Below, in pieces: positions 10,531 through 19,852 of a DNA stretch of 24,632 nt. The notes under the pieces are model-generated. The model was given only the letters and a program-made list of their open reading frames with translations, did not search any database and was not told where the DNA came from. The number at the start of each line of letters is the position of its first letter. Position 1 is the first letter of the stretch. This DNA comes from Phoronis australis (taxonomy: Eukaryota; Phoronida; Phoronidae): assembly GCA_002633005.1 (NCBI GenBank), contig NMRA01000092.1, positions 299,559 through 324,190 of the forward strand, in the 5' to 3' direction. Made by a program: the position numbers and the translations under genes.

Positions 10531-11991
10531 ATGATTTTTCAAGTGTCAAAGATGCTTGGAAAGGTTTGGCAAATATTTTGTGAGAATTTCTTGCTGTTTA
10601 TTACTTGTATTTGGTACAATGTTAAGAAAATCGGAGTTGCATTTAACGACTTCATTTGTTGTTCGCTTCACCGGTTCGTCGTGGGAGATGGCGGTAAATT
10701 TCCCCACCATGACAATAAAAACAGCAGTCTCGAGCTCAAGGTCCTACCTGAGAAAACTAGTTGCCCAGTGAATGCTGAAGAGGACGTTCACCATGACACC
10801 CGATGTTGTCATGATAACAACGAAGTGGCAATGGGTGTAGTCTCTGCATCGTCCGCCCCGTACAACGATGTGGCTCTCAACGAGACAATTTTGTTGACAG
10901 AGGAGTCAGTCACGTTTGAAACACACGTAGACAACTCGCCAGCGGACGTCCAGGTGCAGGAATGTACCAATACTGTTGATGACGAAGATGCCAAGGTCCT
11001 GTTTGTTGATAACGAGAACGTCCCGCATGACATCCTGGAAATGGATGACCAACGGCATGCATCGACGTCAACATTCAATAGGAAAGACGTGAAACAGGCG
11101 CTGCTCGAACTACTTGCATCTATAAAGCCGCCTGCAGAAGATTACGTCCCAATTATGGTTGACAAGTCCACTCAAATGATCCCTCATCCCTTCCAGCTCG
11201 AACTCCCGATAGTTCCGCCCATTGTCGAGTACAAGTGTGAAGAGGAAGGGACACCAGCTCAAGGTGTAGTCGTGGGACATAGCGAAGTTCTACCCAACAA
11301 AGTCAACCGTTCCACAGATACTGATTTTGAAGAGGAAGTTCATTATACTTCAGAGTATTATGAGAGTGACACGGCGACAACGAATGTCAAGGAAAAAGCC
11401 TCTGGATCGTTGGTCCGTATCAAAGATAGGGAGCTCTGCTTTAATGAAAAAGCTGAGTTGAATGAAATGTCAAAGACGCTTGGGGCGAACAACCTTCACA
11501 GAGATGTCATCCAGGAAGTGGAATGTCAACGGCATGAATCAACCCAAATGGGTAATCGGAGGAATGCTAAACAAGTCCTACTTGCTCTAGTCGAATCAAT
11601 AAAACCACCGAAAGATGACATCATAAGTTTGGATGACCAACCCACTGAATTGGGCGCTTCCATTCCCCACCTATCCGAACTCCCGACAGGACCGCCTGTT
11701 AATAATATCTCAGATAATTTATACACAGAGTACAGGAAACTCAAACCAACAATGGGTGTAAAGGCATTGCTTTCCAAGTGTTCTGGGTACCCCAGCGTTC
11801 CTAACATAAGAGAGACGCTGAGTAACGATGCCTTTGACGTGGTTATGAATAGCCAAGCAGAAACCAAGCACTCACCTAGGCCACAAATTCAGAAGCGGAT
11901 ACGCTTCAAAGGAAAAAAATCAAGAAAAAATGGCTTTTTACAAGTTTGTAGGCGACTTTTCTGTTGTGGCGCTCCGAAGACAGATGACTGA
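10531..11991 (+). CDS. Unrecognised 486-residue protein with internal repeat
   Basis: The only long uninterrupted ORF in the window, ATG 10531 to TGA 11989-11991, with no intron evident. I do not recognise the family. Residues 15-31 and 34-46 are strongly hydrophobic with cysteines (C17, C26, C43, C44), separated by KK at 32-33, which could be a membrane hairpin. There is no typical cleavable signal peptide. The middle is acidic and Ser/Thr/Pro-rich, probably disordered. Residues 174-230 and 333-389 are an internal duplication. Their first 28 residues are 17/28 identical without a gap, sharing QRH, NR, KQ, LL and SIKPP, and both end in an ELP..PP motif. Residues 462-486 are basic with cysteines at 473, 478 and 479, so palmitoylation or membrane contact is possible (inference). 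A second ATG (Met8, 10552) could also serve as start. The N-terminal 54 codons are duplicated at 3328. The codons look richer in G+C than the flanks. Its coding status rests on length and on the protein-level repeat. Confidence 0.75.
   Translation: MIFQVSKMLGKVWQIFCENFLLFITCIWYNVKKIGVAFNDFICCSLHRFVVGDGGKFPHHDNKNSSLELKVLPEKTSCPVNAEEDVHHDTRCCHDNNEVAMGVVSASSAPYNDVALNETILLTEESVTFETHVDNSPADVQVQECTNTVDDEDAKVLFVDNENVPHDILEMDDQRHASTSTFNRKDVKQALLELLASIKPPAEDYVPIMVDKSTQMIPHPFQLELPIVPPIVEYKCEEEGTPAQGVVVGHSEVLPNKVNRSTDTDFEEEVHYTSEYYESDTATTNVKEKASGSLVRIKDRELCFNEKAELNEMSKTLGANNLHRDVIQEVECQRHESTQMGNRRNAKQVLLALVESIKPPKDDIISLDDQPTELGASIPHLSELPTGPPVNNISDNLYTEYRKLKPTMGVKALLSKCSGYPSVPNIRETLSNDAFDVVMNSQAETKHSPRPQIQKRIRFKGKKSRKNGFLQVCRRLFCCGAPKTDD
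11050..11133 (+). other. Internal protein repeat, unit 1 core
   Basis: Encodes residues 174-201 (QRH...NR...KQ.LL.L..SIKPP). It pairs with unit 2 at 11527-11610, 477 nt downstream. The DNA of the two units has drifted more than the key residues, which suggests an old duplication kept under protein-level constraint. Confidence 0.7.
11527..11610 (+). other. Internal protein repeat, unit 2 core
   Basis: Encodes residues 333-360, aligning without gaps to residues 174-201. Similarity continues weakly to the ELP..PP motif (P226 and P385 in the two units). Confidence 0.7.
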
Positions 11992-13679
11992 TTACAACAG
12001 CCCGTACTTATAAAGTTTAGTATCTATTCAGAGTAATCATCATACATACAGACATCCAGCTATCTGCATGTACTGGAGTATTTCTTAAATATATTCATTA
12101 TCATAATGAGCGCAATTTGTTGATACGCCTCTAATTTGATCACAAGCACACGACTTATTATAGCTACCAGAGGATTTGCTCGCTAAAAAATTTCAAGTTT
12201 TGTTCCGGGGTACCGCGGCCTTATCATGGGTCTCTGTTTCGTGTGGGATGCTAAGCATATATCCAGAATTCTCGAAAACACCCTAAATAAGGCTTCAGGC
12301 AACAGTCGCTGGGATTTCAAGGAACTCTTCTCAAGGGACACCACTTTGTAAAGGGTATGCAGGACTTAACTGACGAGTCTCTGCGAAACTTAAATTTTAA
12401 TCAGTCAAGTATAAATTTTCTGAAAATGGATAGTCTGTAAAACTTGATTTTCGGCTTTTTACCAACCCAGTCTTCCATGAATTCGTCTTGTGATCAGATC
12501 TTTTTGTAAATTTTAACAAAGAGAAAGGTAGGTTGATAGCAAAATAAATGTATCAATAATATGACCAAATTTCAAATATACTTTCAGGATAAAATCTCCA
12601 TAATGCTGATAAAGCGAAATTCATGATAATGCCCCATTATTTGATAGCACCTCGAGCAAAAATAGAACATTTAAAAAAACTCCTATAGCATTGTGGAAAA
12701 CAGTCCACAAAGCATACTATCTGAAATTTACATTTAAATCTTATCAACCTTTTCCATGCGCGCATCCAGCCTTATAATATAAGGGTGCTCGAATTTTTCG
12801 GTATGCAGACCTTTTACTGAGAAAAGTCAACGAGGTCTAAAAAAAGGAAAAACAAACGGGGCCACTAGGTTCAGGCCTACGGATTCTGCATTCATGCCGA
12901 ATTCCTGTGGGCTTTGTGGACTTTTGTCTCGTTTACTAGGACTTTTTGTTTCGCTGAGGCGGACCTTTTTGCCCAAGTCGCCAAACTGGGGGGCTTGTTC
13001 GAGCCCCCCCCCCGGGTGCGCCCATATTTTCTGAGATATGATGTTTTGAGGATAGCCAAGTTTGTGTAGTTTTCATAACCTTAACGACTTGGAAAATTGT
13101 TTCGTCACAGTCCGCTCATTTTGGGTAATATCGAATGACGTAGTAAAACCAAGTCGTCGCCAGGTAACCGCAATTCAGAGGGCACCGGCATCCTTTCCTC
13201 AGTGGTCGTGCCGGGCAACCAACTGCCTAGTGGTCACCAGACGGAGCCGCAACACCTCCCTGACTTTGTCGTACCCCGAGCGTACAGGTAGAAGTGCCCA
13301 GTAAAATCCGTATTTTGATACTTGATGAAATTTAAAGACCACTTTAATTATTGTTTTCAGTTATAGATGATTTTTGTGAGACTGTCTAAAAGGCTACTAT
13401 CCGGAACTTTGAAGGGGACGATTATGTTTCATCGTAACAACAATGGCTGGCTCAGCGGAAATGATCCTCGTCCATGGAAAATTTAGAAAGCACAAAACTG
13501 AATAGCATTTCGTTAACTACTATCAAGTAGACTATTGTGACGGAAGTACCTCTGACGAATGCAAATATATCTTTAAATTCAATTTCATTTTTTCGTTGAA
13601 GTAAAAGCTGTCTTCGAGATTATGTCTCTGTAAAGTTCACGGTCAATAACAAAGATTCCTCAAAATAAAAAGTAGTAAC
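11992..13679. other. Non-coding stretch after the 486-residue ORF
   Basis: No gene supported; the ORF 13062-13304 has no domain features. A possible plus-strand polyadenylation hexamer AATAAA lies near 12543-12548, about 550 bp after the stop codon, but nearer signals could exist in variant form. A G6/C-rich hairpin lies at 12988-13009. Confidence 0.4.
12988..13009. repeat. G/C hairpin and poly-C run
   Basis: GGGGGGCT (12988-12995) is complementary to AGCCCCCC (13002-13009) around the six-base loop TGTTCG, followed by more C and CCCGGG. G-run palindromes of this sort often mark transposon ends, but I see no partner end nearby. Confidence 0.5.
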
Positions 13680-13939
13680 CAGTGACGGATCTAAGATATC
13701 ACAAGGGGGGCCCAACATTTTGTCCGGCTGTAAGCATTTGCGCAAACTGAACCACGATTGTAGATGCGCATAGCACCGAATGGGGGGAGGTCTGGAGGTT
13801 GGTTTGCCCCTCTCCCGCCCAGGAAATTTTTCTGTTTTTACCTCTAAAAATCAAGCATTTTCCTTGATTTCTGATGTATTATCCAAGAAAAAAGGCAAAA
13901 AAAGAAACACGGAGAACGTGTCACACAGGAAAAACTGTG

Positions 13940-14018
13940 AGATTCACAGACTCGAACTCTCGACCTGGCTGACAGGACGCGCGTGCTTTAGCACTATACC
14001 ACCACCACGTCACTATTA
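13940..14018 (-). mobile_element. tRNA-derived SINE head (A and B boxes)
   Basis: On the minus strand an A-box-like TGGTATAGTG (13992-14001) is followed about 33 bases later by a B-box-like GAGTTCGAGTC (13949-13959). That is the order and spacing of an RNA polymerase III tRNA promoter. The region cannot fold as a functional tRNA: the acceptor arms do not pair and the T stem has mismatches. It is therefore a SINE head or tRNA pseudogene. Confidence 0.6.
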
Positions 14019-14343
14019 AACTTGAATTAAGAGACCTACTTGTTTATGGTCCTCAGTGTTTGCGCTCTAAACCTACTTCTTTTTGTAATACTTATTACAC
14101 GTTTTATATTTTGTGCATTCGGTTCTTAACAAATTTGTTGTATTTAAAATAGTCTTCAAATGCCCAAAAGACCAAATCCGTTTTTCGTGTTGGCAATAAT
14201 GACGGGATTGCTTTCGTATTAAGTTAAGGTTTGACAAAGAGAGAATTAATGAGTTTCTGAGTGATTCACTAAGGCTTCGATTAAAATTCACATCTTACCA
14301 GCAGCTTCTGTTTTTGCGTCATCACTCAGGTTCCATTTTCTTT

Positions 14344-14344
14344 N
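14344..14344. other. Single N inside a C run
   Basis: It lies immediately before CCCCCC at the right inverted end of the element. It could be an uncertain homopolymer call or another contig join. Confidence 0.6.
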
Positions 14345-14365
14345 CCCCCCTAAATCCGCCTATGT

Positions 14366-15540
14366 GTCCAAGTTAAGACCAAAGACCAAAATCAGATTTT
14401 TTGTTCATGAAACGGTCTTTTCTGAATATTCGTCTTTTTTCTTAACTCTGGCACATTTTTGGTCTAAGTCTTAAGTCAACCTAATGAAACTGGTCCTTGG
14501 TTTGTGTATTTTCCCGGCAACACAGGGCACCGTCACAAGGATGCTACACACACAAAATAAGTACCATGTCTTTATTCTTCATGAAATATAATTAATATAA
14601 TCGGGAATAATGTACACTACTCCCATATCAGCTATTCCACAGACATTAGGCAAAAGTTCCGGATTATTTTCCATGCAAGCCAATTTGCCATATATCCATA
14701 ACTCAAGCAGCAAGTGTCTTCATACAAAACCTGTATGAAGGTCAATGTTTTCATTTTAACAAATATGTGACAATAATGTACGTTTCCACCATCAAAAATC
14801 TATGTTTTACGTGACCTTAATCCCAAACGCTGATACAATAGAGCTGAGGGGTGGTTTTATCAACTACACAGTTCATAAAATTAGTTCATGAAGGTGGTCC
14901 TTGATCAGGAATGCTGAGAAATAATGATAAAAATTATGAAGCAGGATTAGCTCATTTTTATGCCATAGCACAGGGTTCAAAATCGCTCCAGTGAAACATC
15001 ACATCTAAACAGTGTTCTCCACAAGTGAAAACACAAAAGTGTCAGAGGAACCCAAATGCTAGCAATCATAATGTACTTGCAGTTGCATTATTTAAAGAGA
15101 ACATTTACCTGCCGTGTCACCTGAGGTACTTCAACAGTTGACCTTATTTAAAGCAGCAAAGAAATTGCTAACGGCAAGGCCTTTTTCAAAACGGAAGCTA
15201 TTTCTTCACACTGGTCCTTGGCACAAAAATCTGTAGTAATTGCTAATAAAAAGGTCAGTGGGACTACACCTTATAACAGATAGCAGAAAACACTGGTCTT
15301 TGACTAAGCTGTAACTCACCACTGACCCCTAACGGTTAAACGACCATTTAAAGGGTCACAACCTGCTACCATCATGTGATTACTCGTTATTTACAGATGC
15401 ACTGAGAGCCAAAAAAGCAATTATACACCTCTGTAATACATGTTAGCAGAAATTCCATACATGCTGCTGTTGGTACATAACTACAGCCCCCTATCAAAGC
15501 AAATATTACACGAATATAAACAAGAGCAACACGGAGCGTT
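14366..15540. other. No gene recognised
   Basis: AT-rich DNA between the transposon-like element and the repeat array. The minus-strand ORF 15387-15746 runs into the array and has no recognisable domain. I see no tRNA, splice-supported exon or element ends. Confidence 0.4.
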
Positions 15541-15604
15541 GAAATGCGCCCACGAATGTATCGCAAATGGTGTGCTTTTAGGGTTATTTGTATCATAAAA
15601 ATGT

Positions 15605-15618
15605 CCACTAGATGGCGC
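15605..15618 (+). promoter_or_regulatory. CTCF-core-like box (exact consensus match)
   Basis: CCACTAGATGGCGC fits CCASYAGRKGGCRS at every position and includes AGATGGCGC, typical of insect CTCF sites. Occupancy is not shown by sequence. Confidence 0.4.
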
Positions 15619-16009
15619 AAAACGTACAATCCATCCAAAAACGGGGACATGCCATATTTCACAAAAATCTGTGATGGAACTTCAGAGAAACAAAGGAAAA
15701 CAGAACAAAATGAAATTGCCACTTGTCGGCACAGCGTCCATTCCATCCGCCTCAGTCATCGTCTGTTATCTTCATATAAATTCACTTACTAAATTTAATA
15801 AAGATTCTGTAGTGGGTTTTGAAGAAACAGCTGTGGGCGCAAAACAAAACAAAACTACCACTAGGAGGCGCCACAATAGTCAGTCACCATCATCAAACGT
15901 CCTCTTCACACTGAAAACATGTACGCCAATCATCAAAACCATCCCTAGAATTGATTTGCTTGATCGAGGGGTGGACATCAAAAACAAGATTTGAAAACAG
16001 CAAAAATGG

Positions 16010-16023
16010 CCACCAGGTGGCGC
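16010..16023 (+). promoter_or_regulatory. CTCF-core-like box (exact consensus match)
   Basis: CCACCAGGTGGCGC fits the CTCF core at every position. It is the second box of its class, 405 bp after the first. Confidence 0.4.
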
Positions 16024-16864
16024 AAAATACCTAGATTCCATCCAAAACAGGATGATAGTGTCATCTCAACAATAGATGCCTATAATCAAAATTTTATGAA
16101 AATTTGTTGAGGACCTTTGAAGATACAGACTGGTAAACATAAAAAACTAAAATTGCCACTAGGGTGCACACCAGAAGTCAGATCCGTCCGAAAGTCGTCG
16201 TCGTCCATTGCCAACATCATATAAATACACTTGCTAAATTAAGTAAAGATCCTACAAACGGTTTAATAGATACAGCCATGAGCGCAAAAGCAACAAAACT
16301 GTCACTAGGAGGCGCCACAGTAGTTGAACTCTTGGAAAATCGTCGTCAGCCGTCTTTCTTCATAGTAAACACACACATGCAAATTTCCACAATTATCCTG
16401 AAAGCTGTTTGGTTGATAGATGAGTGGACGTCAAAAAACAGAGGTCGAATCCAACTGAAAACGAAGAGATAGCGTCTCCTCATTTACAGAGGCCTGTATG
16501 CCAAATTTTATGAAAATACGTTGAAGATCTTGGAACACACAGAGGTAAACGTAAAATTGCAACTAGGTAGCACACCAGTAGTCAGATCCGTCTGAAAGTC
16601 GTCGTCCTCCGTTGTTAACATCATATCAATACACTTACTAAATTTAGTAAAGATCCTACGAATGGTCTAGGGGATACAGCCATATGCGCAAAAAAAAAAA
16701 CTGCCACTAGGAGGTGCCACAGTAGTCGAAGTCGTCAGAAAATCATCGTCAGCCGCCCACTTTATAGTAAGAACATACATGCCAATTTTCACAATCATCC
16801 TTTGAGTGGTTTGGTTGGTAGAGGGGTGGAAGCAAAGAAACAGAATCGAAAATAGTAAAAATGC

Positions 16865-16878
16865 CCACTAGGTGGCGC
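16865..16878 (+). promoter_or_regulatory. CTCF-core-like box (exact consensus match)
   Basis: CCACTAGGTGGCGC fits the CTCF core at every position, in the same orientation as the other boxes in the array. Confidence 0.4.
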
Positions 16879-17009
16879 AAACTACGTCAAATCCATCCAA
16901 AAATGGGAGAATAGCGTCACCTCCCTAATAGGTGCCTATATACCAAATTTTATGAAAATCCGTTCAGGACTTTTGAAGATACAGAGGTAAATGTAAAAAA
17001 CTAAAATTG

Positions 17010-17023
17010 CCACTAGGGGGCAC
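17010..17023 (+). promoter_or_regulatory. CTCF-core-like box (exact consensus match)
   Basis: CCACTAGGGGGCAC fits the CTCF core at every position. It belongs to the second box class, whose other members (for example 16156-16169) carry mismatches. Confidence 0.4.
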
Positions 17024-17172
17024 ACCGGTAGTCGGATGCGTCCGAAAGTTCGCTCATGCCGTCCCATCCACAGAAGGAACACATGTGCAAAATTTCATGA
17101 ACATACGTTAAGGCATTTTGGAGATAAAGCAGCAAACACCGGATGCCGGACGAAGATGACGGCATAATGCAT

Positions 17173-17190
17173 CCACATATAAATATGTGG
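17173..17190. repeat. Perfect 18-bp palindrome
   Basis: CCACATAT (17173-17180), AA, ATATGTGG (17183-17190) at the right edge of the repeat array. It may form a hairpin marking the end of the repeat family, whose other copy ends near 24155 in a related GGGGACATAAAAA sequence. Confidence 0.6.
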
Positions 17191-17200
17191 GCACATAAAA

Positions 17201-18536
17201 AGAAATGGATGACTTGATATTCAAAGCTCCTCTATTTAACATCTAAATGGATAAAGAGCAGAAATCAGCTAATCAGCACTGGCATGTTTGTGGGCTAATA
17301 GTTGCATGTGGCTACCTGAATGCAGGCATTTCTACAGATAGTACCATCGTCACACTAGTGCCACCTGGTGAATATAAAGTCGCCCATTGTGTTCAAGCTT
17401 ATATTTGTTCAGTACACACGACAATATACAGGCCTGCAGTAACCTTAGTATACGAAACAAATGTTTACAATATAGTGCTATAAACCTGCCTGACAAAAAT
17501 ATCTTTCTATCAAGCACGCAGCTGTTATAAAAGTGGCAATTAGATAAGAAGTCAGCGTTCTCCATAACTGGTTTTGACTTGTCGCTGCGCTGAATTTGAA
17601 TTTTGTCATGACGAGTTTGGATAACTTGCGTCAACTTTGAAACCTATGCAATGAGTTTGCAGTGTTGGGAGATTAGAATTTTTAAGCAAAGTAGGAAATT
17701 TTGGTGCTAGTTCAACGCATTTATTCCAAGACTTGAGACATTGTCAAACTCGACATAGAATGGACATGGACTTTTGCGCCTGTACATGAATTTTGTAATT
17801 CTACTCAAGTTTGAATTTTTTGTTGTGGAGAACACTGAAAGAGACTGGTGCGTGGAAAAAATGACAGTTCAGTAAGTACTACTCGAGGCGAGCTCTACAA
17901 ATTGACTTCCATGATGGGCCATTGCATGCACTGAGCAAGACCAAAGGCAATAACTTCTCTCCAAGCCAACACATCACTTCTATTGTAAGTGATAAATAAC
18001 TTGCATCCAGACTTCCATGATACATGACTGAAATCATAAGTTAGATATATGACAGAACCAGTGTGTTTTGAGCATACTTTAACTAGCTAGAATCACAATA
18101 TAAAACTAGTCAATACAATAGCCCATAATCAGGGAAGTCCTTATACAATAAAAATACAATAAAACAAATTTAAAAATGCTTAACACTACACTTTAATTTT
18201 CCATTTATATAAAAATAATAATTTCATTATCTAAATTGCTCTTATTATTTTACAGTTAAACTGCATTACAACAGACCTGGATTACAATGTCTGCTCACTT
18301 ATTACAATATATGCCAAAACTACTCGCATAAAACGACCCAAATTCCCCATCACGACAGTTTGGAAGGAACCAAATTCATCGTCAGAAAGGTTTTCTCTCA
18401 TCACGCAGAATGAAGGTAATTAACATGAAAGCCCATGGACTGACTAAACCAATCTCTAATTATAATTTTGCCCCGATGACAATTTTACCTCTCAATGTTG
18501 ACATTGATTGAATCAACAGCCAGGATGCAAAAATGG
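17201..18536. other. Possible 3' region of the minus-strand gene; no other gene
   Basis: No coding region is supported. On the minus strand the hexamer AATAAA (plus-strand TTTATT at 17720-17725) lies about 1.67 kb beyond the Neuralized stop codon and is one candidate polyadenylation signal. A box with one mismatch to the CTCF core lies on the minus strand at 17359-17372. Confidence 0.3.
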
Positions 18537-18694
18537 TATTTTGTCTGATTACTTTTGTCTTGCACTGCATTTTGTCTTATTACTTTTGTCTCGCACTGTA
18601 TTTTGTCTGATTGCTTTTGTCTTGCACTGCATTTTGTCTGATTACTTTTGTCTTGCACTGTATTTTGTCTGATTACTTTTGTCTTGCACTGTAA
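18537..18694. repeat. 31-bp tandem repeat, five units
   Basis: The phrase TTGTCT(G/T)ATT(A/G)CTTTTGTC recurs at 18541, 18572, 18603, 18634 and 18665, an exact 31-bp period with few substitutions. There are no unique spacers, so it is a minisatellite and not a CRISPR array. The period is not a multiple of three, so the minus-strand ORF across it is incidental. Confidence 0.93.
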
Positions 18695-19391
18695 GTTCCA
18701 TTCTCCAAGTCCCAAGTCAACAATACCATTTACAAATTGCATTACATAACAACAAACTTCGGTAACAATGAAAGGCGGTGGGAGGGAGTGTTGTGAAGCA
18801 GTTGAACTGAATGTGCTTTACACTTACTCTTAATACAATGTACTTAATAATGTCCTAATTCCCACCTTAAGCTGGCTGCATTTTTTACAGCTAAGTGACT
18901 TTAAATTTTCTTCCTGGTTAACACCTTCACAAATTCAGTTAGAACGGAGTGATTTCATGGAGAACTGAGAAGAAACTACGTTGAGGAATGGAACGTGTCA
19001 TCTCTCGGATGTGTTTTTAAAGGCCTAATGAACACACAGGCAGGAATGACATGTCCTAAGTAACAGTAACTTGAAATTTGATTCTATACATGCGTGCAAG
19101 TGCTCTAACTAAGCTCATTTTGAGGCGGGGGGAAGATTGCATTGGAACTTAAGTCCAACTTATCTACTGTAAGGTGAAGTCTTGCACAAAATTTCACCGT
19201 CTTCCTTTGACATTATCGGAAATTTTCTAAAAAATTGCGACCAACGATAAAAACTGACCCAATATAGCAGTACATCCCTGTGTGAATGGGAGTACCCCAG
19301 GACCACGCATGTATCTGACAGTAGACAGTATTATGCTTTTCCACTGTTTCTCCCACAGCAATACTTGCTACAACCACTGCCATCACAATCT
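18695..19391. other. Downstream (3' UTR side) of the Neuralized stop codon
   Basis: Non-coding. If the transcript uses a distal polyadenylation site this is 3' untranslated sequence on the minus strand. The short plus-strand ORF 19282-19488 overlaps the real exon antisense and is not called. Confidence 0.4.
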
Positions 19392-19852
19392 TTACGTCCT
19401 GTATGTTTTTATCACGTCTTTTATCACTTGTCGACATATTGGGCAGAGACCACTTTTCTCTTGCTTAACCATCACAGCACACTCATAGCACATACACATA
19501 TGTCCACAGGTATATAGTACACAGTCCACGTTATTTTCAAAGCACACGGTGCACTCGCTGCACATGCCGGAGTCGGGGGATGAAATCGGTGATGTAGGCA
19601 ATGACTTAGACGACGGAGGTCGTGGAGGGGGAGTGGGGGCAGAGTTCTCTCCTGGGTAGTGGCTCCCAGTGGCTGTCATGCTGAGGCTACGGTTGACAGG
19701 GGGTGGCCTGGGTGGCGGTGTAATATCCAATGTTGACGACGATGGCCGACCGGAAGGAATGGGGGGAGGTAACTCCACACGAAGATTGGAAGAGTTATCA
19801 AGTGTATGATCACTGACAGGTCGCCGTGGACGACGAGTCGCCTTGGCAACAC
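19392..19852 (-). CDS. neurl: Neuralized terminal exon: Pro-rich linker and RING
   Basis: The acceptor is TTGCAG|GTGTTGCC on the minus strand (boundary 19852/19853) and the stop TAA is at plus 19394-19392. After the split Gly codon the exon encodes VAKATRRPRR, a Ser/Pro-rich linker with PPPIP and two PPPRPP motifs (possible SH3 ligands), then the C3HC4-type RING in the last 55 residues with the extra cysteines typical of Neuralized (HMCMCYEC). The RING sits at the extreme C-terminus, as in the family. Confidence 0.93.

Larger units (their letters stand above)
8825..10691. repeat. Long direct duplication, copy B (two blocks)
   Basis: Block 1 is 8825-9906 and block 2 is 10148-10691, matching 1809-2869 and 2945-3488. 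Sequence 9907-10146 has no counterpart in copy A and ends at the N at 10147, so block 2 begins at the first base after the N. Unlike copy A, the similarity here runs straight into a complete coding sequence. The minus-strand ORF 9141-9437 has a counterpart at 2028-2399, but an extra T in the run near 9220 shifts its frame, so it is not a conserved gene. Confidence 0.9.
13680..14365. mobile_element. Probable non-autonomous DNA transposon with imperfect TIRs
   Basis: The left end CAGTGACGGATCTAAG, followed by a G6 run (13705-13710), faces the right end whose reverse complement reads CATAGGCGGATTTAG, followed by G6. About 12 of the first 16 bases match. The 0.69-kb interior has no transposase ORF. 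CAGTG(G)CGGAT...GGGGGG termini are common in non-autonomous DNA transposons of animals, but I cannot assign a superfamily. A clear target-site duplication was not seen. A tRNA-like SINE segment is nested inside on the minus strand, and the N at 14344 breaks the right G/C run. Confidence 0.5.
15541..17200. repeat. Array of ~415-445-bp units with CTCF-like boxes
   Basis: About three and a half diverged head-to-tail units. The landmark AAATTTTATGAAAAT recurs at 16088, 16503 and 16944, with a variant near 15657. A box followed by ATCCATCCAAAA occurs at 15605, 16010 and 16865 and has decayed near 16440. AAATTGCCACT(AGG) occurs near 15712, 16151, 16550 and 17005. A CACTAGGAGG box lies at 15858, 16302 and 16704. 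Each unit therefore carries three boxes related to CCACTAGGTGGCGC. The plus-strand ORFs across the array (15671-15994, 16164-16472) are not conserved between units and are not coding. A more diverged member of the same family lies at about 23320-24155. Confidence 0.85.

Noticed and set aside
10809-11078. Minus-strand ORFs at 10809-11078 and 11526-11867
   Set aside because: Antisense shadows of the 486-residue ORF.
13940-14018. Functional tRNA gene
   Set aside because: The A and B boxes are there, but the acceptor arms do not pair and the T stem is mismatched, so it is a SINE head or pseudogene.
15671-16472. ORFs of about 100 residues across the repeat array (15671-15994, 16164-16472)
   Set aside because: They are in equivalent repeat units but have different frames and no shared protein, as expected of non-coding repeats.
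17247-17483. 78-residue plus-strand ORF and the overlapping minus-strand ORF at 17350-17634
   Set aside because: They overlap on opposite strands, show no domain, and lie just beyond the repeat array; no support for coding.
18537-18694. Possible CRISPR array
   Set aside because: The units abut with no unique spacers and the context is eukaryotic. It is a minisatellite.
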